Source: Benincasa hispida
Taxonomy: Eukaryota > Streptophyta > Magnoliopsida > Cucurbitales > Cucurbitaceae
Reading direction: 5' to 3'
NCBI RefSeq assembly: GCF_009727055.1
Contig: NC_052358.1
Coordinates: 42,393,331-42,457,330, forward strand
Length of the DNA: 64,000 nucleotides
Shown here: positions 1 through 11,479 of the stretch, piece after piece
Position numbering within the stretch: the first letter of the stretch is position 1
Layout of the letters: each line of letters starts with the position of its first letter
Position numbers and translations under genes: made by a program
Notes under the pieces: generated by a model
Database searches by the model: none
The model's input: the letters and a program-made list of their open reading frames with translations, nothing else
What the model was told of the DNA's origin: nothing

Positions 1-1
1 G

Positions 2-382
2 CCACGAAGTAAGCTTGTTTTACATGAGATTTCTAATGAAACTGAGACTACTGAGGGTTCAACAAGAGTTGTTGAACAGACTGACAGACCAACAAGAGTT
101 GTTGAGATCGGTACATCTAGTCAACCAGCTCAAGAGTTGAGACTACCTCGACGTAGTGGGAGGGTTATGAACCCACTGGATCGCTACATGGGTTTGACTG
201 AAGCCCAGAACATCATTTCTAATGATGAGGTCAAGGATCCATTGTCTTTTAAGCAAGCAATGGAGGATGTTGACAAGGATGAATGGATTAAAGCCATGAA
301 CCAGGAGATGAAGTCTATGTACTTCAATCAAGTCTGGGAGCTTGTGGATCAGTCTGATAGGGTATGACCTATAGGGTGTAAG
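2..382 (+). pseudogene. Ty1/copia pol fragment: integrase-RT linker and start of reverse transcriptase
   Basis: One frame is open from base 2 to the TGA at 366-368. It encodes a hydrophilic linker with a repeated TRVVE unit, then RRSGRVMNPLDRYMG, then DPLSFKQAMEDVDKDEWIKA and the QVWELVD block. This is the usual entry into copia reverse transcriptase. After the TGA the same frame still reads PIGCK, as expected of the family, so the stop is a point mutation. The reading is cut at 383 by the end of a minus-strand LTR. No catalytic RT block remains. The fragment begins outside the window, so its upstream part cannot be judged. It is an inactive remnant, and it seems to belong to a different copy from the gag-pol at 2.9-10.2 kb. 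Confidence 0.85.
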
Positions 383-2497
383 TGAAGGAACTCTTAAACA
401 AGAGTGCCTATAAGCGGAAACAGATGTTTCCAATTTCATTGTGACAGAATTTTCACACATACATTCTAACATATAGATATGCATTGAAACACTAATTACT
501 GGAATGCCTTAACAAAGATAAATACAAGAAATTGAGAACTTACCTGTTGAAGACTTTCTTCAATAGAACTCGGTCCAACATGAACGAACTCCTCTCCTTC
601 ATACTTATCCAGCAAGCAGTCGCCTAGCAGCACCACGGTCGTCTACACGATCAGCAACACACGAATAACAAGCAACCGGGGATAACATCACCACTCAAAG
701 CCTTCAGTATTCTCGGAATGAGACTCCAAAGGGTGGACTTTGATGGAATTGGTAGAGGGGAGGAGGAAAAGTGATCGTGTACTACGAACAAGCAAGTGGG
801 AGAAAAGAGAAAGCTATCATATAGTCGGGTGCTTGATCATTTAGGTCGGGGTGCACGATCGTGTAGTAAACACTAAGCGATTGTCTATCAAAAGGTAAGC
901 GATCGTTTAGTTACGCTCAGCATGCTAAGCAATCGTCTAGTAAACGCAAGCGATCATTTAAGAAATTGCGGGCGATCGTTTAATAACATAGGTGTGTGAT
1001 CGTTTAGGAGGCGGGCATTATCGTATAGGCTCTCAACACTAAGGTTATCACACCTTGAGCGAATTTTCGGATCTTTATGTTACTCTTGAAAAATGAAAAT
1101 AATTTTCATTTTATTCTTCAGTTACAAGAACTGAATTGAACTTCCCACTTTCGCATGAATTCGGAGAAAAACTCGGCCAATTATCTCATAACCACCTAAT
1201 TAAATAATGAATATAATCATATTATATTTTGAACCTATAGTTTGAAATCATATATCTATTATAGTGTTTTCTCCTCTACTTGTATAAACCATATTTATAT
1301 CCCATTTCCTCCAAAATAATATATTCCATACATTTAGTCAATCATATCATATATAATTAACTAGTTCAATTATATCATATATAATCGAACTCCCTCTTGT
1401 CAATTTGAACATTTCAAACTGACCCAAAAACTTATTCTCAACTTTTATCTAATCTACCAAGGGGACCATATGAACCTATGGTTCGGAGCTTCAACGGTAC
1501 GTGAATAGCTGACTAAATCTTTTAGCCACAAGATCCACATCCGTTAACTGTCAGACATTCCACTAAAGATCGATAGTTGAACTCTTCTTACCACAGATAT
1601 ATTTCTGTGTCCATTGGATCTAACCAATCATGAGTACAATAACACTTCACAGATGCTCGTAAGTACAGTTGGGCCAATTTATCGTTTTTTCCTTATAGTT
1701 ATATCTCACTCTTAAGTACCATTGATCCCTCTAATGAACAAAACAACATAGTCCAACTATGTGTGAACACCTCTCGGGCCAAGAGAAGGTGTGTGGCGCC
1801 ACATCGTTTAAGCCCTAGAATCAGCCATTAAGGGAGCTATCTATCTACTTACCTCTGCTTTGGGGAAGGAGTGAATTCCATCTTGTATAGTTGAGTTTCC
1901 AGCTCCCAAATTAGATGAATCCCCAAAGTGATAGGTTTGAGTTGGCACCCTGGCCACTCGCACCCATGCAAATCAAAGGACCACCCTCAATGGCAGGAGT
2001 TCCCAACTCACTCAGGATTGAGGTCATGTTACCTATGGTCATCCTAGTAAGTGAAGTATCTTTCATGAACGGTGTTATATAACGAGACGTTAACACTTCG
2101 TGGTCAGGTCTTATACAAACTCTTTGTATAGGACATCCCCGCTTACATGTCTCTTACACGAATGATCAGGATCAGACTATCTATGATAAGTCACAACAGT
2201 TGTAACTATTACACAAAGCGGACCACATCCGTAACATTACCAAGATAAGGTTTCCCTCCTATATCCATATACTATAGATCATTTTGATATCACTTAAGAC
2301 ATGATCCACTTGTATGTCACCACATACATGCTCAAGTTACATACAGATAACCGGGGATTTTAGTTTATTGGCAAATAAAACAATCACATGAGCAAAACCA
2401 AGAAGTAAAGTAAATATCATATATTATACATCAAAAGCATTTAGACAAACTGTTTACAAACTACAGGACACGAAACTTTAGGGCATCAACCCCAACA
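383..2497 (-). mobile_element. Copia LTR, about 2.1 kb, minus orientation (3' LTR)
   Basis: Read on the minus strand it starts TGTTGGGGTTGATGCC at 2497 and ends AGTTCCTTCA at 383. It is an inverted, clearly homologous copy of the plus-strand LTR at 5426-7527: both carry the block around the 'ccaataaacta' sequence, the 'gcgagtgg' block and the end 'gagttccttca'. A polypurine tract lies directly outside the TG end, so this is the 3' LTR of a minus-strand element whose body is mostly missing. It interrupts the copia RT fragment at 382/383; the 5 bp outside are GTAAG, but I could not find a matching duplicate on the far side. Positions 780-1050 hold a cluster of CGATCG-type motifs. Confidence 0.85.
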
Positions 2498-2640
2498 ATC
2501 TCCCACTTGTCCTAAAGCAAAGTGGGGTGTACAAAAACAAGTACAAAACAATAAACTAGGGCATAAAAACCCAGTACAAGAAAATCTCCCACTTGAGTTA
2601 TCAGTCTAGCCATGGGCGGTTCTGTAGACCCATGCTCTGA
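2498..2640 (-). mobile_element. Copia 3' internal end with polypurine tract
   Basis: The minus strand immediately upstream of the LTR reads AAGTGGGAGAT, a typical copia polypurine tract at 2498-2508. A second similar tract lies at about 2584-2596. The residue before it resembles the tail of copia pol and the 3' untranslated region. The rest of this minus-strand element is absent: the sequence passes into plus-strand copia gag after about 2.7 kb. Confidence 0.65.
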
Positions 2641-2860
2641 TTGTGACCTTCAAACACTGTAGCCGTGAGAGCTTACGTAAACAGGTCAGTAACATTGCTC
2701 CGAAGCGAGTTGGGATAATTTGTCAATCACTATAATGTTACGTAATGGTAAATTATCCCAGCTGTACTTACGTAAACTTGTCTCTCTTCCTGGTGTTTTT
2801 ACCTTTGTCTGTGACATCTTTCCTAGCTTGTGACATCATTGTGATTCACCTTTTATTTCA
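2641..2860. other. Junction of the two copia remnants, with an inverted repeat
   Basis: No coding sequence is visible. An 11-bp perfect inverted repeat (TGGGATAATTT at 2711-2721, AAATTATCCCA at 2750-2760) encloses a 28-bp loop. The rest is probably the untranslated leader of the plus-strand copia that follows. I see no 5' LTR or primer-binding site for that element. Confidence 0.4.
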
Positions 2861-4254
2861 GTGGGTGTCAAAGCAAGTTGTTTTCCTTTTATTGAGTTCT
2901 TAATGGAGTCGATCGAAGAAGGTGGATCTACATCTCGACTGCCAGTCCTTGATGGGATAAACTACTCTTATTATAAAGCTCGTATGATTGCTTTTCTTAA
3001 GTTCATAGACAAAAGAAATCCTGGAAGGTGGTTCTTAATGGTTGGACACACTCAATAGTGATTGACAAATATGGTGTTGTTACTCAAAAACCAAAGAAGG
3101 ATTGGACTGAAGAGGAAAACCAAGACTCGCTTGGGAACTCACAAGCATTGAATGCTATCATCAATAGTGTTGATCAAAATATTTTTAGTTAATCAACACA
3201 TGTGCTGCGTCGAAAGAAGCATGTGAGATTCTTGTCGTGGCTTATAAGGAAATGTCTAAAGTAAAAATGTCAAGGTTTCAGCTTTTGACGGTGAAATTTG
3301 GATCTCTTAAAATGCATGATGATGAGAATGTGTCTGAGTTTAATGTTTGTCTCTTTCATATTACAAATGAATCCTTTGCTCTTGGAGAAAATATTTTTGA
3401 AGAGAAACTGGTTCGTAAAGTTCTTTGCTCTCTTCCCAAAAGGTTTAATATGAAGGTTATAGGTATAAAAGAAGCGCAAGGTATCAGTACCATGAAAATT
3501 GATGAGCTGTTCGACTCTCTTCGAAAGTTTGAAATGACCTTAGGTGACAAAATGAAAAATAAGGTCAAGGGAATTGCTCTCCAATCTTTTGTGTGGATGA
3601 TGACAACACAATAAGTAAAGCCAAAGATTCTGATGAAAATCTTGCATGATCTATTTCTTTTTTGACAAAGAAGTTTGGCAAGGCCTTTAGATGTTGGAAG
3701 CATACCTCTTCTCTAGGCTCTTAAGTTCCTGCACATGTCAAAGACACGAGTAACACCAACATCAATAATGTCCTAAGGCAGGCTAATCGATGAACAAGCA
3801 AAATAAGAATGACAAAGGAGGCAGTAGTGGATAAGACACTCGTGAAAGAAACTTCATACGTTGGGAATGTGAAGGGTTTTGACATTTTTAGGAAGAATGT
3901 CCTAATTTTCTTAGAAGACAAAAAAAGGGGTTCTCAGCTACCTTCTTTGATGAGAAAGTTGACTCAAGTAGTGAATCAGATGAAGAAGTTCATGCTCTTA
4001 TAGGGAGCCTCTCCCTTGACTATCTTGAAGACTGTATCACAATCAATTTTGATGATCCTAACTTAAAGCCTATATCTATCTTAACTTCTACCACTTAAGA
4101 CAAGTTGTATTATGAGGAGAATTATCATATGTGGATTGAAGACTCTAAAGCTTTAGTTGTTCAAAAGTAAAGAATTGAGAAACTTATTGACGATAACTGT
4201 CGTCTGCTAAGCACCATTTTAGATCTAGAAAGAGTTACAAGCCACCAAGGGTGA
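2861..4254 (+). pseudogene. Ty1/copia gag, N-terminal and central parts, broken
   Basis: The gag reading begins near 2903 (MESIEEGG) and continues LPVLDGINYSYYKARMIAFL, the typical copia gag start. After a break, 3237-3614 encodes the UBN2-type gag core, with MSKVKMSRFQLLTVKFGSLK and LVRKVLCSLPKRFNMKV as landmarks. Frames change at about 3050, 3190, 3610 and 3790, and several stops interrupt the reading. The tail at 3800-4254 still reads as a hydrophilic, coiled gag linker. Gag would form the virus-like particle. This copy cannot encode it. It continues after an AT-rich block at 4255-4460. Confidence 0.8.
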
Positions 4255-4460
4255 CCTTGAAAATAGGGGAAATTGCAACTTTAATGAAAATAAATTGAAA
4301 ATTCGGCGCGTATTTGTAAGTTTTACCTTTTTGCAAACATGAAAAATGACTTCCACGTGAAAATTTGATTACTATTTGATTTCTATGTGATTGTTATTTG
4401 ATTTCTATGTGATTGTTACATGATTGTTATGTGATTGCCACACTTGTAATTATAAAAAAA
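4255..4460. repeat. AT-rich block with short tandem repeats inside copia gag
   Basis: This block has no gag similarity I can read. It contains repeated 'gattgttatttgatttctatgt' type units (4370-4435). It may be a small insertion or a decayed part of gag. I could not identify target-site duplications. Confidence 0.35.
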
Positions 4461-5425
4461 TTGAAGTCACAACTTTGGTTTCTTAAAATGTATTTGCCAT
4501 ACAATGCAAGTTCCCTTGAAACTATGTCAAAATTTGTTTGTATGCTCAACTCTGGCACAGTTGATTTGAACAAACTTTTGTCCTCAGGGAAAAAGATTAC
4601 TAATAAACAAGGTATTGGATTAAAAAATCTGAGAAGCAGGTCTTCAAATGAGGATCTTCTCTCTTTAAAAGATTTATTCCAACCAAAGATACTGTGATGT
4701 TTGATCCTTTGTCTAAATCAAGCAAAGGACCATTGGATGTTCGTGATCAATCAGTTAAAAAAATGGTGGATTTGTCATCATTGTGGAAAGGAAGGCCATA
4801 TTCAACCTTTCTATTACAAATTATTGAGGCGTCAGAATTACTCACCTTGGTGGAATCGTTCCTCGATCTCTTTTCCAGGGAGATATCTTTAGAAGCCCAA
4901 ATTGGTATGAACAGTCAAACAGAGTTTTGATCTTTCTGATGCCAAATTTCACGTTGCTTTTACTTCTCTTCGGGCTTCATCTAAAGAAGACTAGTATTTC
5001 GGTAGTGGTTTCTTGAGACATATGACAGGTGTAAAATTTTTTATTAAGAATATTCAACCTTGTGGTTCTAATCATGTTACCTTTAGAGATGGAGCAACGG
5101 GTGAGGTTCTAGGAAAAAGACAGCTTTCCTACCCTGGTCTTCCCCCTTTAGAAAATGTTTTTCTTATTGAAGGATTGACTGCGAACTTAATAAGCATAAG
5201 TCAACTATTTGATCATGTCTCTCTGTAAATTTATCCAAAGATAAATGTCGTGTGGTGTCTCCAGATGACAAGACTATATGACAGGTATGTGCTCATCAGA
5301 TAACTATTATCTTTGGTCTCCTAATGCCAGTACAGATGTTTGTCACATCGTGCGAAGGAATGATGTTGATATTTGGCATAAGCGGTTAAGGCATATAAAT
5401 CTTTGTTTTATTAGAAGGTTGTTGC
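4461..5425 (+). pseudogene. Ty1/copia gag zinc knuckle, protease and pre-integrase start, broken
   Basis: In order: a gag linker with MLNSGTVDLNKLL (about 4540-4580); a zinc knuckle reading CHHCGKEGHIQPFYYK (about 4770-4820), in which the last ligand position is Y instead of Cys; a protease region (about 4990-5220) where the expected Asp-Ser-Gly active site reads GSG, so the catalytic Asp is lost; then LPPLENVFLIEGLTANLISI; and the pre-integrase start WHKRLRHIN (about 5373-5400). Stops occur before the GSG and within 5228-5290. Reading is interrupted at 5425/5426 by a solo LTR and resumes in frame at 7528 after allowing for the TSD. Confidence 0.8.
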
Positions 5426-7527
5426 TGTTGGGGTTGATGCCTTGAAGTCTCGTGTCCTGTAGTTTGTAAACAGTTTGTACGAACGCTTGTGATGTATAAT
5501 TTATGATATTTACTTCACTTCTTGATTTTGCTCATTTGGATGTTTTATTTGCTTTACCACAAACCAATAAACTAAAATCACAGGTTGTCTTTATGTAACT
5601 TAAGCATGTATGTGGTGACATACAAGTGGATCATGTCTTAAGTGATAACCGAAATGGTCTGTAGTATATGGATATTGAAGGAAACCTTATCCTGATAACG
5701 CTATGAATGTGACCCACTTTGTGGAATAGCTACAACTGTTGTGACTTGTCACAGATGGTCTGATCTAGATCATTTGTGTAGGGGACATGCGAGTGGGGGC
5801 ATCCTATACAAAGAGTTTGTATAAGACCTGACCACGAAGTGTTAATGTCTCGTTATGTAACACCGTTCATGACAGAGACTTCGCTTCACTAGGATGACCA
5901 TAGGTAACATGACCTTAATCCTGAGTGAGTTGGGAACTCTTGCCATTCAGAACGGTTTATTTGATTTGTATGGGTGCGAGTGACCAGGCCACTGACTCAA
6001 ACCTACTACTTTGGGGATTCGTCTGATTTGGGAGTTGGGAACTCAGCTACACAAGATGGAATTCACTCCTTCCCTGAAGCAGGGGTAAGTAGATAGATAG
6101 TTCCCTTAAGGGCTGATCCCAGAGCTTAAAAGATGTGGTGCCACACACCTTCTTATGGCCCGAGAGATGTTCACACATAGTTAGACTATGTTGTATTGTT
6201 CATTAGAGGGATCAAGGGTACTTAAGGAGTGAGATGTAACTACAGGGGTAAAACGGTAAATTGGCCCAGCTGTACTTACGAGCATCTGTGAAGAGTCATC
6301 GTACTCATGATTGGTTATATCTAATGGACACATAAATATATTTGTGGTAAGAAGAGTTTAGCTGTCAATCTTTAGTGGAATGTCTGGCAGTTAACGGATG
6401 GTGGATCTCATGGCTAAAGAGTTTAGTGAGCTATTCACGTACCGTTGGAGGTTCGAGCCATAGGTCCATAAGATCCTCTTGGTAGCTTGGATACAAGTTG
6501 AGAATAAGTTTTTGGGTCAATTTGAAATGTTCAAATTGACAAGATGGAGTTCGAATATATATGATATAATTGGACTGATTAATTGTATATGATGTGATTG
6601 ACTAAATGTATGAGATACATTAATTTGGAGGAAATTAGATATAAATATGATTTATATGAAGTAGAGGAGAAACACTATAGTTGATATATGATATCAAACT
6701 ATAGGTTATGAATATAATATGATTATATTTATTATTTTATTAATTGGACGGTTATGAGATAATTGGCCACCGTTTTCTTCGAATTCATATGTTAATGGGA
6801 AGTTCAGTTTAGTTCTAGTAACTGAAGAATAAAATGAAAATTGTTTTCATTTTGCACGAGAGACGTATAATTTCTTACGGTGTGATAAGTATTCTATCGC
6901 TTAGTGTTTGAGAGCCTATATGATAGCCTACCATTCACTAAACGATCGCACACCCGCACCCGCGTTTTCCTAAACGATCGCCTGCGCTTTCCTAAATGAT
7001 TGCTTACCGTTTACTAGACGATAGCTTAGCACCTGAGCGTAACTAAACGATCGTATAGACGATCGCTTAGCTTTTACTACATGATCATGTACCACGCACT
7101 AAACGATCGAGTACCTCCGACTATAGTCTTTCCATTCTCTCATTGGCTTGATTTTTAAGTACACGATAGCCTTTCCTCCTCCCCTCGACCAATTCCATCA
7201 AAGCCCACCCTTTGGATTCTCACTCCAAGAATACTCAGGGCTCCAAGTGGTGGTGTCGTTCCCATTGCCTATTGTTCGTGTGAAGCTGTTCGTGTAGATG
7301 ACTGAGGTGTTGCTGGGCGATTACTTGTTGAACTAGAAAGAGCGAGAGGAGTTTGTTCACGGAGAGAGCGAGTTTTGTGAAGAAAAATCTTCAACTGGTA
7401 TGTTCTTTAGTAATTTAGCGTTATCAATGCATATCTGTATGTTTGAATGTATATGTGGAAATTCTGTCACAATGAATTGGAAAGATTCGGTTCTGCTCAT
7501 AGGTACTCTTGTATAAGAGTTCCTTCA
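5426..7527 (+). mobile_element. Solo copia LTR with TSD GTTGC/GTTAC
   Basis: It starts TGTTGGGGTTGATGCC and ends GAGTTCCTTCA. The 5 bp before (5421-5425, GTTGC) and after (7528-7532, GTTAC) match but for one transition. Both flanks are the same copia coding sequence, so it is a solo LTR left by recombination between the two LTRs of a full element. It belongs to the same family as 383-2497 (inverted), 7676-9390 and 51830-53132. A cluster of CGATCG-centred motifs lies at 6890-7110. The AT-rich stretch at 6540-6740 is the likely promoter side. Confidence 0.92.
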
Positions 7528-7675
7528 GTTACTGGAGAAGTTTTTAGGGATACCTTCCTTGTCTGGGTACTATGAAGTCATTTGTGGTGACTGTCAAACT
7601 GGAAGAAAGGTTAAAACTACTTACAAGAAAGTTCTAAAAACTACTTACAAGAAAGTTCTATCTTGTACTACCAAG
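7528..7675 (+). pseudogene. Copia pre-integrase segment between two solo LTRs
   Basis: Reading resumes LLEKFLGIPSLSGYYEVICG, followed by CGDCQTGRKVKTTYKKV, the CxxC half of the copia integrase zinc finger. A 24-bp tandem duplication (7610-7657) repeats KTTYKKVL. The segment ends in TTK at the second LTR insertion, and TKRMLELFHMDLMGP follows at 9391. The join shows that this segment and 9391-10150 were once contiguous. Confidence 0.85.
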
Positions 7676-9390
7676 TATTGGGGATGATGCCCTAAACTCT
7701 CGTTGGGTCCTATAGTTTGTAAATATAGTTTTGAAAAAACTCTTGTGATGTAATAATATATAATATTTTCTTCACTTTTGTCTATGGAACATTGGATGTT
7801 TTATTTGCTTTACCACAAACCAATAAACTAAGATCCCTGATTGTCGATTGTAACTTAAGCATGTATGTGGAGACATACAAGTGAATCGTGCCTTAAATAA
7901 TAACCAAAATGGTCTGTAGTATATGGATATAGGAGGGAAATCTTATCCTGGTAACGCTATGGATGCAACTCCCTTTGTAGAATAGTTACAAGTGTTGTGA
8001 CTTGCTACAAATGGTCTAATCCTGATCATTTATATGAAGACATGCGAGCGGTGGCATCCTATACAAAAGAGTTTGTATAAGACCGGACCTAGAAGTATTA
8101 TAGTCTCGTTATATAACGTTGTTCATGACAGAGACTTCACTTCACTAGGATGACCACAGGTAACATGACCTCAATCCTGAATGAGTTGGGAACTTCTACC
8201 TTTGAGGGCGGTCCTTTGATTTACATGGGTGCGAGTGGCCAGATTGCCGACTCAAACCTACCACTTTAGGGATTCGTCTGATTTGGGAGTTGGGAATTCA
8301 ACTATACAAGATGGAATTCACTCCTTCCCCGAAGCAGGGGTAAGTAGATAGATTTCTCCCTTAAGGGATGATTCCGGGGCTTAAATGATGTGGCGCCACA
8401 CACCTTCTTATGGCCCGAAAGGTGTCCATACATAATAGAACTATGTTATATTGTTCATTAAAGGAATTAGTGGCACTTAAGAAGTTAGATATAACTATAG
8501 AGGTAAAACGGTAAATTGGCCCAGCTGTATTTACGAGCATCTGAGATTATATTTATTTTTTTTATTTTAACAATTATGGGATAATTGTGCTGATTTTTTC
8601 TCCGTAACTGAATGAGTTAGTGGGAGGTTGCATTCAGTTTTCACAATTAAAAGATAAAATGAAAATTATTTTCATTTTGCAAAGGATCAGACATTCGCTC
8701 ACTGAATTGTGTATACTGCATATCGCATAGCAAACCGAGAGCATACACGACAGCTCAAAGTTTCTAAACGATCATATACATGTGTGCAGTTTACTAAACG
8801 ATCACATGAGTTTTACTAAATGATCGTCTAGCTCTTTCTAAATGATCGCGCACCCGAGCGTCTTACTAAATGATTGTCTATACGATCTCGCCCCTTTTAC
8901 TACACGATCGTCTACCTTTACCTAAACGATCAAGCATCGTCTATACGATAGACACCCAATATCTTCCACTTGCTTGGTTGTGGTAAATGATCATTCTTCC
9001 TCCTTCCCTCTACCAAATCCAATAGAGCTCACACCTTCTGGATTCTCACACAGAGAATACCAAGGGTTTGAGTGGTGGTGTCTTCCTTACTGTCGAGTTC
9101 ATGAGGAGCCCGTTCGTGGGTAGATTACAGCGATTTAGTGGACGACTAGTTTGATCGTTCTCAACAAGAGTGAGAGGTGCAGTCACCAGATAAGAGCAGA
9201 TTTCTGTGAAGAAGAGTTCTTCAACTGGTATGTATCTTGTTCTCTTGTTGTTTTAAAGTTCAAAGCATGCCTGTAATTTGTAGTTAATGCATAACTTGTA
9301 TGTTTAATTGTAAATGCGATAATTCTGTCACAATGAGTTTGGAACGATCTTGCTTCCACTCAAAGGTACTCTTTGATAAGAGTTCCTTCA
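7676..9390 (+). mobile_element. Solo copia LTR with perfect TSD CCAAG
   Basis: It begins TATTGGGGATGATGCC (TG changed to TA) and ends AGAGTTCCTTCA. CCAAG occurs directly before (7671-7675) and after (9391-9395). Compared with 5426-7527 it lacks about 0.4 kb: after the 'tttacgagcatctgag' block near 8545 it jumps into the later AT-rich part. A group of CGATCG-type motifs occurs at 8765-8950. It is a separate insertion in the same copia copy as the LTR at 5426, only 148 bp downstream of that one. Confidence 0.92.
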
Positions 9391-10150
9391 CCAAGCGTAT
9401 GCTAGAGCTTTTTCACATGGATTTGATGGGTCCATGCAGGTAGAAAGCCTTGGAGGTATACATTATGCCTTTGTTTGTGTTGATTATTTTTCCCACATCA
9501 CCTAGATGCGGTTTATCCGTGATAAATCCGACACTTTTCAAGTGTGTTAGACACTTTGTTGCCAACTTCAACGGGAACAAGAGTTACAAATTGTAAAAAT
9601 CAGGTCAGATCATGGAAAGGAGTTTGAGAATTCACAGTTTGAAATTTTCTGCAATACAGAACGCATTCAACATGAATTTTCCTTCCCTATAATTCCTTAG
9701 CAAAATGGAGTTGTGGAAAGAAAGAATAGAACACTTCAAGAAATGGCAAGAACTATGTTACATGCAAAGAACATGCCTCTACACTTTCTGGCTGAAGCCT
9801 TAAATACAGCGTGTCATATCCAAAATCGTATCTTTATTCGTCCTGGCATCATGAGCACGAATTATGAAATTTGGAAAGGGCGCAAACCAAATGTCAAGTA
9901 TTTCCATGTGTTTTGAAGTGTGTGTTATATCCTTGTTGATAGGGATTCTAGAAAAAAATGGGATGCAAAGTCAGAAGAAGGCATTTTTCTTGAGTATTCC
10001 TCCAACAGTCGTGCATATCATGTGTTTAATAAACACACGTGGAGTGTGATGGAATCCATAAATGTGATTATTAATGATTTACAGAATTCAAAGTATTCTC
10101 GTGATAAAGATGAAGATCAATTTGTAGTTCTTTTATTGACTTATCTCTAA
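9391..10150 (+). pseudogene. Ty1/copia integrase core and C-terminal part, broken
   Basis: The integrase reading begins TKRMLELFHMDLMGP and continues through a decayed core. ERKNRTLQEMARTMLHAKN (about 9715-9770) is the block that follows the catalytic Glu. Then come FLAEALNTACHIQNRI and KPNVKYFHVFGSVCYILVD. A TGA at about 9916 replaces the glycine codon of that last block. The C-terminal GKKSEEGIFLEYS-like block and VMESINVIINDL follow. The element ends around 10150 with no reverse transcriptase or 3' LTR. The product would insert copia cDNA; this copy is inactive. Confidence 0.82.
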
Positions 10151-10888
10151 ATTGTATATGAGAAAATACTCAATAGTATGACAAACCAATTTTTTGATCA
10201 GTTGATTTTTTCTTATCCGTTATAAAAACTAAAATTATTTCAAAAATTAATTTTAGACTTTCAATTCATCATCATCATTTGAGGATATCCTTGGAATCAT
10301 TAATTGAGATCCATTTAATTATCAAAAACATAAAAAATGAATAATTTAGAACTTTCTTAGTTGAACACAAGTTCCAGAGTTGAGAGATTGAATCATCATC
10401 AAATTTGAAATGTTAATTGACATGTTATTATCAATTAAACTATGATTGAACCAACAAGGTTAGACATTTATAATACAATTTAAAAAATTATATTTTTCTT
10501 TTTAAAGAGAGTTGTGTCATAATTATGAGTTAAAAAAAAAAAAAAATTAAACCTTTGAGCTTAAGAAAGCTTTTAATGTTTAAATTGTTGAATTATTCCT
10601 AAATTGAGCACCTTACTTATAAATTATCAAAAACCATTTAATTTTAAAAGATAGAAAACAAATCATATAGCTTTACTTATTAATAGGGTTGAATGAGACT
10701 TAAATCAATGAATTGAATCAAACAACCTCCATAATGAGTAGGTTCAATTATATTAGGGTTAAACCTACTTGAATTGTAATGAATTTAATGGGATCAATAT
10801 TTTCCCATTTACTATGTAACCTTATTTTTAGTCTTTTAGAGAAACTTTACTATAATTATTTATCGGGTCTTTTTAAGTATAATTTTTT

Positions 10889-10979
10889 TAAAAAAATATT
10901 TACATTTTATAGCAAAAAATTCTAAAAAGTATAAAACACCTTTTGAATTTTTTGCTATAAAGTGTAAATATTTTTTGGA
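10889..10979. repeat. Small inverted repeat (MITE-like hairpin)
   Basis: The left arm (10889-10925) contains 'atatttacattttatagc' and a following A-rich run. The right arm (10943-10979) is its near-perfect reverse complement. About 17 bp separate them. Size and AT content fit a MITE remnant; I could not identify a family or TSD. Confidence 0.6.
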
Positions 10980-11154
10980 ATTTTTTAATTTATAAGAATT
11001 TATCATTATTTTTATTACATAATTTATTATTTTCAAAAGGAAAAAAAGTGTTCCTCAACTCATTATTAAGAGGTAAGCATATGAGGAAAGGTTTTGATTT
11101 TTTAGGAAAATTATTTTAAGTGACAAAACTGTTAAAAATATTTATAAATAATAG

Positions 11155-11290
11155 AAAATATCAATCTATTTGTGATAGACTGCGATAAATAGTGATAGAC
11201 TATCTGTATCTATCTATGTCATGATAGATAAAAAAATAGTCTATCGCACTCTGTCGTAGATAGATAGTGAATTTTTGCTACATTTGTAAA
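11155..11290. repeat. gatagact-type AT-rich inverted repeat cluster
   Basis: Repeated gatagact, tctatc and gatagat words on both strands, with arms such as ATAGACTAT and ATAGTCTAT, allow a hairpin. I recall similar repeats as common in cucurbit genomes, which is an impression and not a search. Confidence 0.55.
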
Positions 11291-11479
11291 TATTTTGATT
11301 TATTTTTCTATATTGATTTTATAAGGTAGTCAGATAAAACATCATTGTTAAATTAGTCGCCTCCCTTTGTTAATTAATTTTCATTTATAATCTAAATAAC
11401 AATAGTTGGTTTAGTTTTAATTGTCAGAACTAATTGATTCTTCAATAGTAATTATTCGTTGAAACTCCTAAACCTAAAT

